A stretch of 64,000 nucleotides of DNA from NCBI GenBank assembly GCA_963281255.1, contig OY725496.1, forward strand, positions 2,728,001 through 2,792,000, given 5' to 3'. Positions 32,075 through 43,146 of this stretch are shown piece by piece (positions within the stretch are counted from its first letter, which is position 1; each line of letters opens with the position of its first letter). The stretch is from Aphrocallistes beatrix (lineage: Eukaryota; Porifera; Hexactinellida; Sceptrulophora; Aphrocallistidae). Below the pieces are notes generated by a model. The model ran no database searches and was not told where the DNA came from. It saw only the letters and a list, made by a program, of their open reading frames with translations. A program made the position numbers and the translations under genes.

Positions 32075-34555
32075 GGATACCGCCCTCGAAAAACCTTGCC
32101 TGGCGTAAAAAAAACGGCAAAATTTTTTATTGCTAATTTCATTGTATTACTGATCGGTCTACCATCTGATAGCACTATTTGGACGGTATGTATTTTGACT
32201 TTTGTGAGTTAACCCCCTAAAGTTTAGCGTTAATAAAAATTGAAAAATTATTGGATGTTTTTGACTCATTTACCAATTAGTTTTTAAAATATTTGATATT
32301 TTTTATGATATGGACATTAACATTATTTTGGCACCTTTGGAGATTATATAACACAAAGATTTAAAAGAATGGGCAAATAAAATCCAAACTAAATTGCTCT
32401 ATAAGGGAGTTCATTTATATAATGCTCGGGAAATCGCAAGTTTGATCTCAGATATTTAGCATTCACTGGGTCACAAATAAGAATCTGATCGTTTAAAAAA
32501 GTGTTCGGATCCGACCATTTGTTCTTGAGATATCGCTTATTATAGGTAAAGTTCGGGCATAATATCTCTCATAGTCACGAAAGAGGGCGATGTCATATCT
32601 TAAAAACTATTGAAGAAATATAATCTATTATATTCTTAACAAAAAGGATACGTATATGCGAAAAATTATAGGTTCCTTGAACATTCCTTTGTCAAAAAAT
32701 AAATAATTCTCGACTAATCATTGATTTAATTGTAATACAAATTCTATGGAGAACTTCGAATATAATTATTAAATATGTGTCTAAATGTGGCTATTATGCT
32801 AAATAATGAATACAATTGTCGTTAATAATGTGTACAGAAAAATTGGAGAACTTTTGATAATTATTTTGAAAGTTCTGGCCTTGAACCTCGCAGATTCAGT
32901 CAAAAACCTCCATTTAGGGTCCAAAAGAGAAATCTCTCTATCTCTGTAAATATAAGCACAAATTCTTAGTTCTCACTACCTAATATACTTTTTATGAGTG
33001 TACATATATGATTCTTTGATAATAATTGCACTATACCCTATGGAATGTTAAGTTTTTAGATTTTTGATATATGATGACGTGGCATTTTTCGAAAATCCTA
33101 ACTTCGAAACTAAAAGTTGTAGACTTTCGCTCTAACTTCCTAATATACTTTTCGGAAGCTCTTTAACCATTCTAAACTGATAGATTGTACTTCGTAGTGC
33201 TAGGAATATGAATTATTATTCACAATTATCCCAATACATTCGGGGTTATGGGCCTCAAGGAAATTTGTGGATTTTCAGGGTACTCTTGCTATTTTTTGTA
33301 AATATTTGGTTCAAATATACCTAATTCAGCAGTATAAATGAGAATAAATGTCTGTGAATGCTTTTATTCATTATTAATAACTCATTCTACATTCTTCTTA
33401 AGTACTACTATAAGTTGTTGATTTAGGATGTTTTGATGTTATTTATTATCAGAATACAGTAAAAACTAAGAAAATTGCTTTGTAGCCTGTTTTTAGCACT
33501 CAAAAAAATCAATTTTACAAAGGAAGAATCTCTAGTTACAAAGGTCGTAGAGTTAAAACTCGACGGTTTTAGAAAGATCTCGTCACGTAGAACAAAATGA
33601 TAGAGACAGATTTTTGACATTCTACATTAGAAAAAGTTAAAATATTTTTCCTTACGAAAATCTACCTCTAAATTTTGTATAAACGAAATTTGAAAGAGAA
33701 AAAGTTATTTTGGTTAAAATTGAAAATTCTATTCCTATTATTTTCTTTATTCAACCATTTTGTGCAAGAATAATTGAGTAAAAGAGGCATAAGGCATTGA
33801 AGTTTCCTTGAATGTCCTCTATAAATTAGGTCATTTGGGAAAAAAAAAAATTTTCTCTTACTTCTTGGGCTCCCGAAAAGTGTATTTTTGCAGATAACTC
33901 ATCGAGAATAGTTTCCACAAAAATTTTCAGGAGAAAATAATGAAAACTTTTAAAGTTAGTTCTGGAAGGAAGCTAAAATTAAAATCTCTATATCTCGGGA
34001 CTTTAATATTTCAAAATTGAACGTCTTTACAGAATTTTAACTCAAAATTGGTTTGAGACAGAGGTTTGAAAATTTCAAGAGTTGTTCCATATTATTTGGC
34101 GATGAATGTAGGATGACCATTTTTTCAATATCTTATAACTTGGTGATTTTATTCCTTATTTCCCCAATAAAACAGACATTATTTGCCCTTTTTTGGCCCT
34201 GTTTTTTCGAACACCGATAAAATTTACGATTTTGTTATTTTAACTTCCTTTTGGTCCTATGAAGTTGCAAATATGGTAGACTATCTATGATTCGATTTTG
34301 GAAGCATTTGATTCCTTGGTATGTCCTAAACAATTCCTTGAGTGCCCGAATTTCTACCATTAAGATGTGCTAGCGGAAAACGAAAAAAACAGACTTTGAG
34401 ACATTGTATCTCAAAAACTAGAAATGATAATCAAAAACGGTTTGGAATGTGCCAGTATTTCTTGATGGAGATACCTCCCCACGCTTAACATCTCTTATAG
34501 CTCTACTTTCATCGTATGCTGTAAGCCAAATCATGTTTTTTCGAGGGCGGTATCC
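32075..34555 (-). mobile_element. TTAA-1 copy nested in TTAA-2, itself carrying a TTAA-2 piece
   Basis: Both termini are intact and flanked by TTAA (32071-32074, 34556-34559). A foreign stretch at 33401-33970, which is an internal part of TTAA-2, replaces the junction 'cttcttaacacctaaactta' of intact copies (30833). Excluding it, the element is about 1.9 kb. Confidence 0.82.
33401..33970 (+). repeat. TTAA-2 internal fragment inside TTAA-1
   Basis: Starts agtactactataagttgttg and ends gttctggaagga, matching the right half of TTAA-2 but lacking the final 'aacaccaacc' terminus and the whole left half. The left junction lies at a TTAAG shared by both families, so recombination or gap repair at that tetranucleotide is more likely than transposition. 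Confidence 0.65.
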
Positions 34556-35094
34556 TTAATATTCCCAAGCAGGTAAAACTAATGGGAATTGAGGGACAAA
34601 TATTTCTAAATACTATTTTCTGATACTTTTTTTTCAGGAATTATAAAGGTGATAACTTTTTGTAAATTCAACATAGGGGCGAAAACTCAACGGTTTCTGA
34701 TAGATCTCGAAAAGTTGAACATAATGAACAGAAAGATATTTGATAATACAAATAAAAAGAGAATTATGAAAAAAATAGTTTCAAAATTACTAAAAATAAA
34801 ATTCCTCGGATGTTTTGGTGTGAATTTTTAACAATTTTCAAAATTTCAAAAATTTGTATGTTCATTAGTTAGATCATTGATTTATGAAACAATTTGAAAA
34901 GTTTCTAAAGGATTGTCAGCATATTGTGATTTCTTCCTTATAAAATGACCAAATTTTTTACAAAAAAATTTTATTTGTTGAATTATTTCAATTATTAATG
35001 CAGTTTTGCAGATAACTCTGCGATTCAAATCTGCACTGAAAAAATTCGGTTGGAAAAGTCAAAAGTTAGCTATTATTGGAAAGGCCCACCTTAA

Positions 35095-35550
35095 TAGGAA
35101 ATAGTCTATTAGCTATCAAATGGAATTACATTTGAATGCCAAATTACCGCGGTTTTCAAGATATAACCTCAACTGACCAATACACGTTTCCATAGCAACG
35201 CTGGAACGTAGCAACATTCCATTAAAAAAGTCCAAATTTTTCATGTTAACCCATTCACATCTCAGTTCTATGCGAAAAGTTTTATAATAAAAACATTAGG
35301 AGTGCCCTTAAACGACCTCTGAAAATCACCAAATTTGTCACAAATATAACCTATTGCACAACCATATGGTGACTAATCTAAATTTTAACAACGGATATGG
35401 GTACTTTGACACCATATTTATATATGCAGGTTATACATTCCTACGCTCTACTGTGTTTTGTTAATGATTTAAGGCAGCTCATGTATTAGTTCAACCATCT
35501 TCTACCGCATCCCTAGTCAAGTTACTGTGAGGCCTTATATACAGTAGGCT
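35095..35550 (-). repeat. FB-1 foldback element, right arm only
   Basis: Matches the right arm of the 13956-14946 hairpin from 'taataggaagtag' to 'ctaccgcatccctagtc' and beyond into 'gttactgtgaggccttatat'. It starts exactly at the TTAA (35091-35094) that ends the TTAA-2 element. The intact hairpin has a TTAA at the same position (14516), so the TTAA-2 element inserted into an FB-1 copy whose left part is now missing. Confidence 0.7.
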
Positions 35551-35553
35551 ATG

Positions 35554-35679
35554 GACAGACGTATTTAGAGATGTTATCTCATTTATAATTAATCTATGTG
35601 AGCTCAGGTGTCAAAGGGCGCCTCAGGCGGACACAAAGTGTCCTCCAGCCGCGGACCGCAAGCAAGCAAGCGCGCTTGT
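35554..35679 (+). repeat. CRE-rep terminal fragment
   Basis: 'gacagacgtatttagagatg', then the GC-rich hairpin cluster (GGCGGACACAAAGTGTCC) ending GCGCGCTTGT. The body is absent. Confidence 0.65.
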
Positions 35680-35689
35680 CTGCTAATAA

Positions 35690-35826
35690 TACATTTTGAT
35701 GGGCTAAATTCTACTGGTTCGGAGATATTGGTGAAATCAGTTGGAACCAGTCTTCGTATTTGTAATTATTAATGGCCCCATCTGGTTTCACCAATATCTT
35801 CGACCCGGTAGATTGCCCATCAAAAA
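35690..35826. repeat. 137-bp imperfect hairpin
   Basis: Left arm ttttgatgggctaaattcta... and right arm ...gtagattgcccatcaaaa pair with few mismatches around a 'cttcgtatttgtaattatta' loop. No copy was noticed elsewhere. Confidence 0.6.
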
Positions 35827-36249
35827 CCACCTCCGAATATCTTAATAAAAGTTGCTAGAACCTTTGGTTATATCAGAAGTACACCTTTTGCGATTTTATA
35901 CCAAAACGGAAAAATTCCATTATATATTTGCCAAAGAATTATCTAGGACCGCGAGACACTCCTTTAGGCGTATGATTTTACACCCGAAACTGTTTAGGAG
36001 AATGAGAATTTAGAATATTACCTAATTTACCCTGTATTGAAATGTTATTTATCGATTTAGACGTACGAAAATTTATGGGGTTGAGACTAGAAGCCTATCT
36101 CTTGAGGGCTGTATAATACCCTAATATCTACACTTGGAGAAACCTATCTTGCGCGACTACTAAATCATCGTCAAATTGCTTGAAATTTTTATTGTGAACA
36201 TTTGGTGATCAAAGTAAACTATTTGAAGGCTAATCTTCTAAAGATCAAA

Positions 36250-36590
36250 CTTCGACTCATCATGGAATTATGACGTCATTGTCACTATATTTAGAAATTT
36301 CATTTTGCGACTATAACTCGGAATGCTTATATTAATATTTTTCGCATATGATGCATCATCAAAAAATGATGACTCATCACCATGCTATCCCATAAGCATT
36401 ACGCGCAAATTTTGAAAAATTGACAACTTTTGTGATCTTTCGAGTAATATCGATTATAACTGTAAGACAGACATATTTGGAGATGCTATCTACATTAAAA
36501 ATTAATCAATGTGAACCTAGGCGGCCTTAGAGTGCCTTTGGCGGATACAGTGTCACCCAGCCGCACAGTGCAAACAAGCTAACGCGCGTT
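36250..36590 (+). repeat. CRE-rep copy, diverged
   Basis: TGACGTCA at 36271, then 'aaaaatgatgactcatcacc', 'atcgattataactgtaagac' and a decayed GC-rich cluster ending AACGCGCGTT. Confidence 0.65.
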
Positions 36591-36639
36591 CAAATTAAAA
36601 CTTGTCTTAAACGGATTATGTTTTATTGACTTGGCTAGT

Positions 36640-37100
36640 ACACTACCTAGACAAAAATATTTGACCTCCACGAAGCCCTCCATACAAATAGTATTAAAGT
36701 AGACCCATTTTTAAAGGAATATATCCTTGAACTGTAAGAAATATTTTATTTTTTATAACAATTTCGTAAACTACAATTCTGAATTGCTTTTTTTTGAAGT
36801 TTTCATCGCAAATACTCCTGTTGAAAATTATCAACCTGTGTCACTGTGCCACTAATGCCATCATATTTAATGGTCGTGACTAGGGGCAAGTAGCATCAAG
36901 TATCAAAGGTCAATTTTTAAACTTAGGAGTTAGTCATTTAGTTGTAGCTCTCAATTATGAGAAATAAGAATGTGTAGGTTACGATTTTGAAATCAAATAT
37001 AGAGTATTTCATACAGTTTAAGTGCATATTTCACTATGAATAGACCTACTTTAATAGTGTTTGTATGGAAATTTCGTTCGAGGTTTTTGTTGAACTTTGG
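36640..37100. repeat. Inverted repeat of about 50-bp arms
   Basis: 'catacaaatagtattaaagt' (36683) and 'actttaatagtgtttgtatg' (37049) pair as inverted ends of a roughly 460-bp segment. Possible MITE; no target duplication was identified. Confidence 0.4.
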
Positions 37101-37912
37101 GTTAATATTCTCTAATTGTCCGTGTGGCACATTGCCAACAGGTGGACAATTTCTTTGAAAATAGACTGAACCTACATCGATTTATAAGAGTACACTATAT
37201 ACGTAGTTGATTTTTATTCATCATCGGATTATTGGTTATCTGGTTTTTACCATTTTCCGTGCGTTAAAAGGAGCAAAATTCCGCTTTCTACAGTACGTTG
37301 ACTCAAAGATTCATCAGACTAGTTCAAGTTATACATTACTAAAGTGAATGCTGGTCTCCTGCTGGTCGTAATTTATTTCTGAGCAAAGTCGAACGAGAGT
37401 GACTTGAAATTTCGATTTTCAATATATACTGACTTTTAATGAATATATAACATTTTCTCATTTGTACATTGTTTATAATTAGTAAACAATATAATCAAAA
37501 CAAATTTTTAAGAGAGGTAGATAGTGAAATCAATTTCTCCATTAATTCAATCGTACATTCCTCTTTGAGTTAATTGAGTACAAAATGTATACACATCATT
37601 ATCGCCAAGCTTAATTAATGTATAAATGGAAAATCTCTCAATAAGCTAAGAGATAGCATAATTTTAAACGTTATACAAGTAGTGATGTGATATTATGCGC
37701 TGCAATCATAAAGACACTGAAAAACATTTCGAAATCCATTTTTGCCATTTTTGAAAAGGTGCATAAATTAGGAATGCTAAGATCATTAATTTTCTAATAT
37801 GGTTCTCTACGATGTCATTAAACGTCATCATGATGACGTAAATAGTATACAATTACACAAATGTATGTTATATTACAATATCTTAAGTTTAATTAGAGAC
37901 AAAAAATCACTT
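37101..37912. other. No recognisable gene; low-repeat flank of the kinase gene
   Basis: AT-rich DNA downstream of the kinase gene, without matches to the named repeat families. A 92-bp hairpin follows at 37913-38004. Confidence 0.4.
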
Positions 37913-38004
37913 GGATGGGAGTCTGTTTCCGCATTATTTGAGTAGTAATTCAACATAAATATTCTAGTATAAACTCAGGAAATGCGGAAGCACACTCCCA
38001 TCCC
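37913..38004. repeat. Hairpin downstream of the kinase gene
   Basis: 'ggatgggagtctgtttccgc' and 'gcggaagcacactcccatcc' pair as 20-nt arms with about 50 nt between. It lies 230-325 bp beyond the kinase stop codon and could be within its 3' UTR (inference) or be a small MITE. Confidence 0.5.
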
Positions 38005-38237
38005 GTATGTGGGGGAATTATTTCAAATATTTTCAAATTTTCAATGAGTGAGAATAAAACTAAGGGATCCCACATGAAAAATACAGAAATAAATGAACAA
38101 AAAAGATGTTAATTATGAATGGAATCAAATGTATGAAACATTTCATAGATATAGCTGAATAAAAATAAACATACCATATTAACAATTCTCTAGAAAATAA
38201 CACAAGTGGTCCTAAAGACTACAAATACATAATTAAT

Positions 38238-39323
38238 TCAATTTTGTTGAGCAAGAACAACACCCTTTTTCTTTCGCCTTAAAAGAAGTGGGTTCGTTTC
38301 CTCCGGAGGTCTTAAGGGACCCTGTTCCTCCTGTATTCTCATGTCAGCAAGCGAGGTTTCCATTGTATCTTGGACAATATCCCAAGTTTTTTTTTCCTCA
38401 AGCAAAACTTTATTTGTAGCAAGTGGAGTTTGGGGTACTTCATTAAACTTCATTATCCATGGATGTGCCATCACTTGTTCAATTGTGAATCGATCGTTTA
38501 CGTCTACTTTTAATAGATTTGTGACTAAATCTTTCGCATCCTGGGAAATGGACCTCCATTCATTTTCTGGAAATGTATATTGTCCCAGTTTTATCCGTTT
38601 CTTCATTCCTTGAGAAAATGGTTCACTAGTATTTGAATAGAAAGGTGGATAGCCACATAAAAGTATATAAGTAATCACACCAATTGACCAAATATCGCAA
38701 GATTTATCATATTTGTCTGGGCCTAACACTTCCGGAGCAACATAGTAAGGTGTGTAACATGGTGTTTGAAGCGAAAGTCCTTTACATATTTTAGCAAACC
38801 CAAAATCAGTTAATTTAAGTAAATTCTCATCATCTTTGCTTGAAAATAATAGATTTTCTGGTTTCAAATCACGATGAGCGATGTCATTCATATGGATATA
38901 TGCAACTGCTAAACATATTTGACGAACCATTGCACTAGCATCCCTCTCACTAAAATGCTGCTTTTGTTGAATCCTTTCGAAAAGTTCCCCACCTTCCATA
39001 TTCTCCATTACCACCACTAAACTCCGAACCCCATTAAAATTGTTCTCGAAAACATCAAGTATTTTAACTATGTTCGGCTGTTCACAGACACGATGATGTA
39101 TTTCAACCTCTCGCCGAGCTTTTTGAGAATCTTTAATAATTTTAAGAGCACAAATCATTCCGGTCTTTCTTTGAATACATTCATAGACTTTTCCATTGAT
39201 TCCGACACCAAGAACATTTTTTTTGACATCATAATCCTCAGTAATCACTGTTCGTTTAGGAGAAAATAATCGAGAATTATCAGCAGGTGTGGGGAAAAGA
39301 GGAGGTTGAGCATGAGTCGCCAT
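38238..39323 (-). CDS. MAPKAPK2/3-like: MAP kinase-activated protein kinase 2/3 orthologue, 361 aa, single exon
   Basis: Ser/Thr kinase of the MK2/MK3 family, which p38 MAP kinase activates to control stress responses and mRNA stability. Visible features: glycine loop GVGINGKV (39-46), ATP lysine K61 (ALKII), catalytic loop HRDLKPEN (150-157), DFG at 173-175, and activation loop LQTPCYTPYYVAPEVLG with T187 at the p38 site (T222 in human MK2). GYPPFYSN follows. The C-terminal regulatory segment starts at VPQTPLAT, with T299 matching human T334. Next come the autoinhibitory/NES helix (TWDIVQDTMETSLADMRI, 313-330) and a p38-docking/nuclear-localisation motif NPLLLRRKKKG (344-354). The N-terminal proline-rich tail is short. 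All key residues are intact, so it should be functional. There is no intron, while the human gene has many; this fits an intron-poor genome or an old retrocopy. Confidence 0.95.
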   Translation of the reverse strand: MATHAQPPLFPTPADNSRLFSPKRTVITEDYDVKKNVLGVGINGKVYECIQRKTGMICALKIIKDSQKARREVEIHHRVCEQPNIVKILDVFENNFNGVRSLVVVMENMEGGELFERIQQKQHFSERDASAMVRQICLAVAYIHMNDIAHRDLKPENLLFSSKDDENLLKLTDFGFAKICKGLSLQTPCYTPYYVAPEVLGPDKYDKSCDIWSIGVITYILLCGYPPFYSNTSEPFSQGMKKRIKLGQYTFPENEWRSISQDAKDLVTNLLKVDVNDRFTIEQVMAHPWIMKFNEVPQTPLATNKVLLEEKKTWDIVQDTMETSLADMRIQEEQGPLRPPEETNPLLLRRKKKGVVLAQQN

Positions 39324-39332
39324 TCTAAATGA

Positions 39333-39381
39333 AGTAAATATACACTAAGGTCAAAAACAACAAGTAAATATACACTAAGGT
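39333..39381 (-). promoter_or_regulatory. Tandem duplicated splice-acceptor-like motif upstream of the kinase ATG
   Basis: Read on the gene strand, a 30-bp unit occurs twice: a T-rich tract, ACCTTAG or GACCTTAG, then TGTATATTTACTT. The potential AG|TG junctions fall just before 39374 and 39344, that is 51 and 21 nt upstream of the ATG. Each looks like a 3' splice site. They could serve a 5'-UTR intron or spliced-leader trans-splicing (inference). Confidence 0.4.
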
Positions 39382-39728
39382 AAAACAAAAAAACAACATC
39401 TCCGTCTCAAATAATCAGTGTTTCCCTCAGGATTATAGGAAAGCGCGTTAATTTTGCATTTTTGTGCGGTTTATTTGGGTAAATTGCGTTATTAACCTTA
39501 TTTGCACGATTTCCCCCTTCGTGGTACCCAATAATGATTTTCCTCTTGTATTTCTACACATCCCAAAATATTGAACTAGGTATGAATTTTTTTATTTTAC
39601 CAACACACTATAAGTTAGTATAATGACTACAGTACGATATACATCATATGCAAGAGAAATGTATCTTTACATTTTATACTATTGGATCCAGATTGTTATT
39701 TATTCATCAAGTTAGTATTGTTTTCTAT

Positions 39729-40291
39729 CAGGGTTGGCAGGTTTTGTCCATGTGGTAAAAACCATAGTGGTAAAAACTGGTAAAACAGTCCTGTTCAAAA
39801 CCTCCTGACTGGACAAAACTGGTCGAAACTGGTCAAAACCTAATTATAATACTAATGCATGTTACTTCTTACTTGCATATTTTAATAAGTATATAGTAAA
39901 TATGCAGAATACATAATTGAATCAATGGGCCTTCCTCCTTGTGTCATTTCAAATTGGTCAATTCAAATAAGATAAACAATCTGCACGATAGTATTCAATT
40001 CAAATAATATCACAAATGCTTTAGATAATTACACCCCTTTAGAAAGAGCACATGTACGTATACTTTATTAAAATTTAATTGGTTGAACCACATACTTTAT
40101 CACTTTACTGTTTCATTGTATACGTAGTCAATAGTATATTACCACCTCAAAATAAGATATCTTAACAAGTTTTATACGTTTTCAGTTTATTAATATTCAA
40201 GGATATAGTATTGACCAGTATTGACTGGTTTTGACCTTTTTATCCACTGTCCGTCCAAAACCAGTTTTGGACAGGACAAAACCCAACCCTG
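39729..40291. mobile_element. hAT MITE, 563 bp, with 8-bp target duplication
   Basis: Inverted ends CAGGGTTGGCAGGTTTTGTC and GACAAAACCCAACCCTG, flanked by a perfect duplication TTTTCTAT (39721-39728, 40292-40299). Subterminal repeats of 'aaaactggt' and 'ggtcaaaac' type occur at both ends, as expected for hAT transposase binding. No coding sequence. It inserted about 400 bp upstream of the kinase gene. Confidence 0.92.
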
Positions 40292-40299
40292 TTTTCTAT

Positions 40300-41184
40300 T
40301 CATCAAGATTTGGAATCCTGGAAGAGTATATTGTAATTAGTAATTTGGCCGAAATGGTATTCTGGGGTTGAAAATAGGGTTTCATTCCTGAACAATTGCC
40401 GTAATTCTGAAATTTTACATTTTACTATCAGTATCACTGTGCAGTCAGTACTTTTTCTGAGAAATATTAAGCATCCTAAATCCTACACACTTCTCCCCAG
40501 AAATGCTGAAATTTCTCCCCTGATCTAGACGCACCAACTAAACTATATGGGAGCTCTTGGAAGTGGACAAAAAATATCTAGGCCCTACCACATGGGTGAA
40601 TTTTTCGATCGCCAGCGTTCCCTTCCCAGCAAGCTCCTTTGGTATCTACATAAGAGTTTTAAATAATAATTTTTGAGGAACTTCGATGAATCTGATCATA
40701 TTATAAAATAAATGGTATCAGCTTCCAGAGGCAAAGCCCTAAATCTCAGTGGGAGGCTTACGGCACCCCCAGACCTAATAATGTTCATCCAACGTCAGAA
40801 AATCATGGCTGCTCCACTGCTGATAGACTTCAAAATCCTAGCGATAACCCTGTGTCAATTTGTGGAACAAAATTTTTAATTATAGACCTCGCGCAGCAGG
40901 ATTGAATTTTCGGCAGTGAGATGCTTTGGATTTAGCGGTTTTCTTGGCAATATAGCAATTTTTGATACTAAATAGTATTGAGTGTGGTTTGATATCGCAC
41001 TCCTTGACCACAGCAACACACATTGAACATCAAAGCCAAAATATTTAAATTTTCATGCATGACAAATAAATATTTCCGTACAACTTTCCTTAAATATACG
41101 ATTTTCATTATCCACTATGTCTTTTATTAGCCGATACCAATGTTTACTCGAGGTTCCGACATTTGTTATTTAATTAAATATATA
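40300..41184. other. No recognisable feature
   Basis: Apparently unique AT-rich intergenic DNA with no long frames and no match to the named repeat families. Confidence 0.4.
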
Positions 41185-41234
41185 CAGTTGACTCCGCTTA
41201 ATAGGGTCACTGTTTAATCGGTTCAACCGCTTAA

Positions 41235-43146
41235 TGATACCGCCAGTGAAAAATCCTTAGGTTTGGCTTACAGCATATATTAAGAAGAGAGCTATATAAG
41301 ATGTTAAGCGTGGACAGGTAGTGCAATTATAAAATATAGAGTCATGCCAAACCGTTTTTGATTCGTATTTCTAGTTTTTGAGTTACAGCGTCTCAAAGTC
41401 GGTTTTTTCCCGTTATTCGCTAACACATCCTAATGTTAGAGCCTCCTTCACTCTGTATATTTTATCTAACATACGTTTGGATCAAATCCTTCGAAAATTT
41501 ATTCATATATAGTTTATCAAATTTGCTATCGCATAGGAACAAAAGAAAGTTAAAATAACTAAATTTTTAATTTTATGGGGGATTTTCGAAAAATGGCCAA
41601 AAAACAGCGAAAAAAGTCCGTTTGTCATTGAAAAATCAGCAATAATATCACAAATTTTTAAGATATCGAAAATCGAGTGGTCTTACGATTATCGCACAAT
41701 GATATTGAACAACTATTGTAAATTTCAGCCTTCTATCTCCAGGCAAATTTGACTTTTTTTATTTTAAAGACGGGTAATTTTAAAATTTTAAAGCCCCGAG
41801 ATATAAGTATCCAAAGTTTAAATGTCAAGAACGATGTATAATGAGCTATTTAGGATAAATAAATGCTTTCATGGCCATTTGATCGCATTTATACTGATGA
41901 ATTAGATATATTTACGACAAATTTTGGTGAAGATAACAAAAGCATAATGAAAATTCACAAATTTTCTTGAGGCTCCTAGCCTCCTAATATTTTCGACCAA
42001 TTGGGAAATATAATTCATACTCCTAGCACTGCAAAGTATAATCCATCGTTTTAGAATGAATAAGGAACTTCTAAAAAGTATATTAGGAAGTTAGAGCGAG
42101 AGTCTACGACTTTTAGTTTTAAAGTTAGGATTTTCGAAAATGCTACGTCATCACGTGATAAAAATGTAAAACTTAGCATTCCATACGATGTAGTACACTT
42201 ATTATTAAAGAATTAGAAATATACTGTCATGAAAATTATATTAGGAATTGAGAGCTAAGAATTTGGGTATATATTTCCCGAGATAGGGAGGAATCTGTTT
42301 TTGGACCATAAATGGGGGGCTTTGACCGAATTTGGGAGGTAAATGATTTGAACTTACAAAATAATCATGTTGAGTGCTTAAATTTCTGTACACATTGCTA
42401 GTGACTATTGCATTGTTTTTTGAGTTTAAAAGCTACTTTTGGGAACTTATTTCATGACAAAATTCGCCATTTTCTAATATATTCAAAGTTCTCCATAGAA
42501 TTTGTATTACAATAAAATCGTTGATAAGTCGAGAAATATTTACTTTTTGACAGAGAGATTTTTTTTTTTTAGGAATCTATATATTATCATATATATCCTT
42601 TCATTTAAGATTATAATAGATTATATATCTTCAATAGTTTTTATGCATTGGCATCGAGCACTTTCGGGACCATAGAGAGGTTTGATGTCCGAACTTTACC
42701 TATAATATACTACAACTTACGAACTAATGGTTTTTTTTAAAAATGTTCAGAATTCTTTTCTATACACAATAGCTAATATCACAACGGCCATTTCCCGAGC
42801 ATTTTAGAAATACAGTCCCTCAAAAGCTATTTTGATTGGATTTTATATGCTTCTTTTTCTAAATGCATCTGTTTTATAATATTTAAAGGGGCCAAACCAT
42901 TTTGAGGTCCATAAAATTGAAAAAATATCGGATAAGTTAGAAAATAATTGATGAATGCACCGCAAAAACACGAAAAACTCCGATTTTTAGTAAGACTAAA
43001 CTTTGGGGGTCAATTCATAAATATTTAATAAATACCGTCCAACAAGTACGATTAGATGGTAGACCACTCAGTGATACAATGGAAATAACAATAAAAAATT
43101 TCACCATTTTTTTAATGTCAAGTGATATTTTTCGAGGGCAGAATCC
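41235..43146 (+). mobile_element. TTAA-1 transposon, diverged copy
   Basis: 1,912 bp flanked by TTAA on both sides (41231-41234, 43147-43150). The termini are eroded (TGATACCGCCAGTGAAAAA; ...TTTTTCGAGGGCAGAATCC). Internal order matches the copy at 6023 but with many substitutions, so this is an older insertion. Confidence 0.8.

Larger units (their letters stand above)
31425..35090 (+). mobile_element. TTAA-2 copy split by a TTAA-1 insertion
   Basis: Left end GGTTAGCCTTTC follows TTAA 31421-31424; the right end GGAAAGGCCCACC precedes TTAA 35091-35094. The element is broken at its internal TTAA: 'gcatgttat-TTAA' at 32071 and 'TTAA-tattcccaagcag' at 34556. The unbroken version is seen at 43903 ('gcatgttatttaatattccaaagcag' region). 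The internal hairpin is at about 31697-31853. Confidence 0.82.

Noticed and set aside
33401-33970. TTAA-2 piece inside TTAA-1 first read as a true transposition
   Set aside because: Both termini are missing and the left junction falls at a TTAAG common to both families, so recombination or repair is simpler.
38238-39323. Kinase gene as a recent processed pseudogene
   Set aside because: The frame is intact with all regulatory residues, and no poly-A tract or flanking target duplication is visible, so a functional gene is the better reading.
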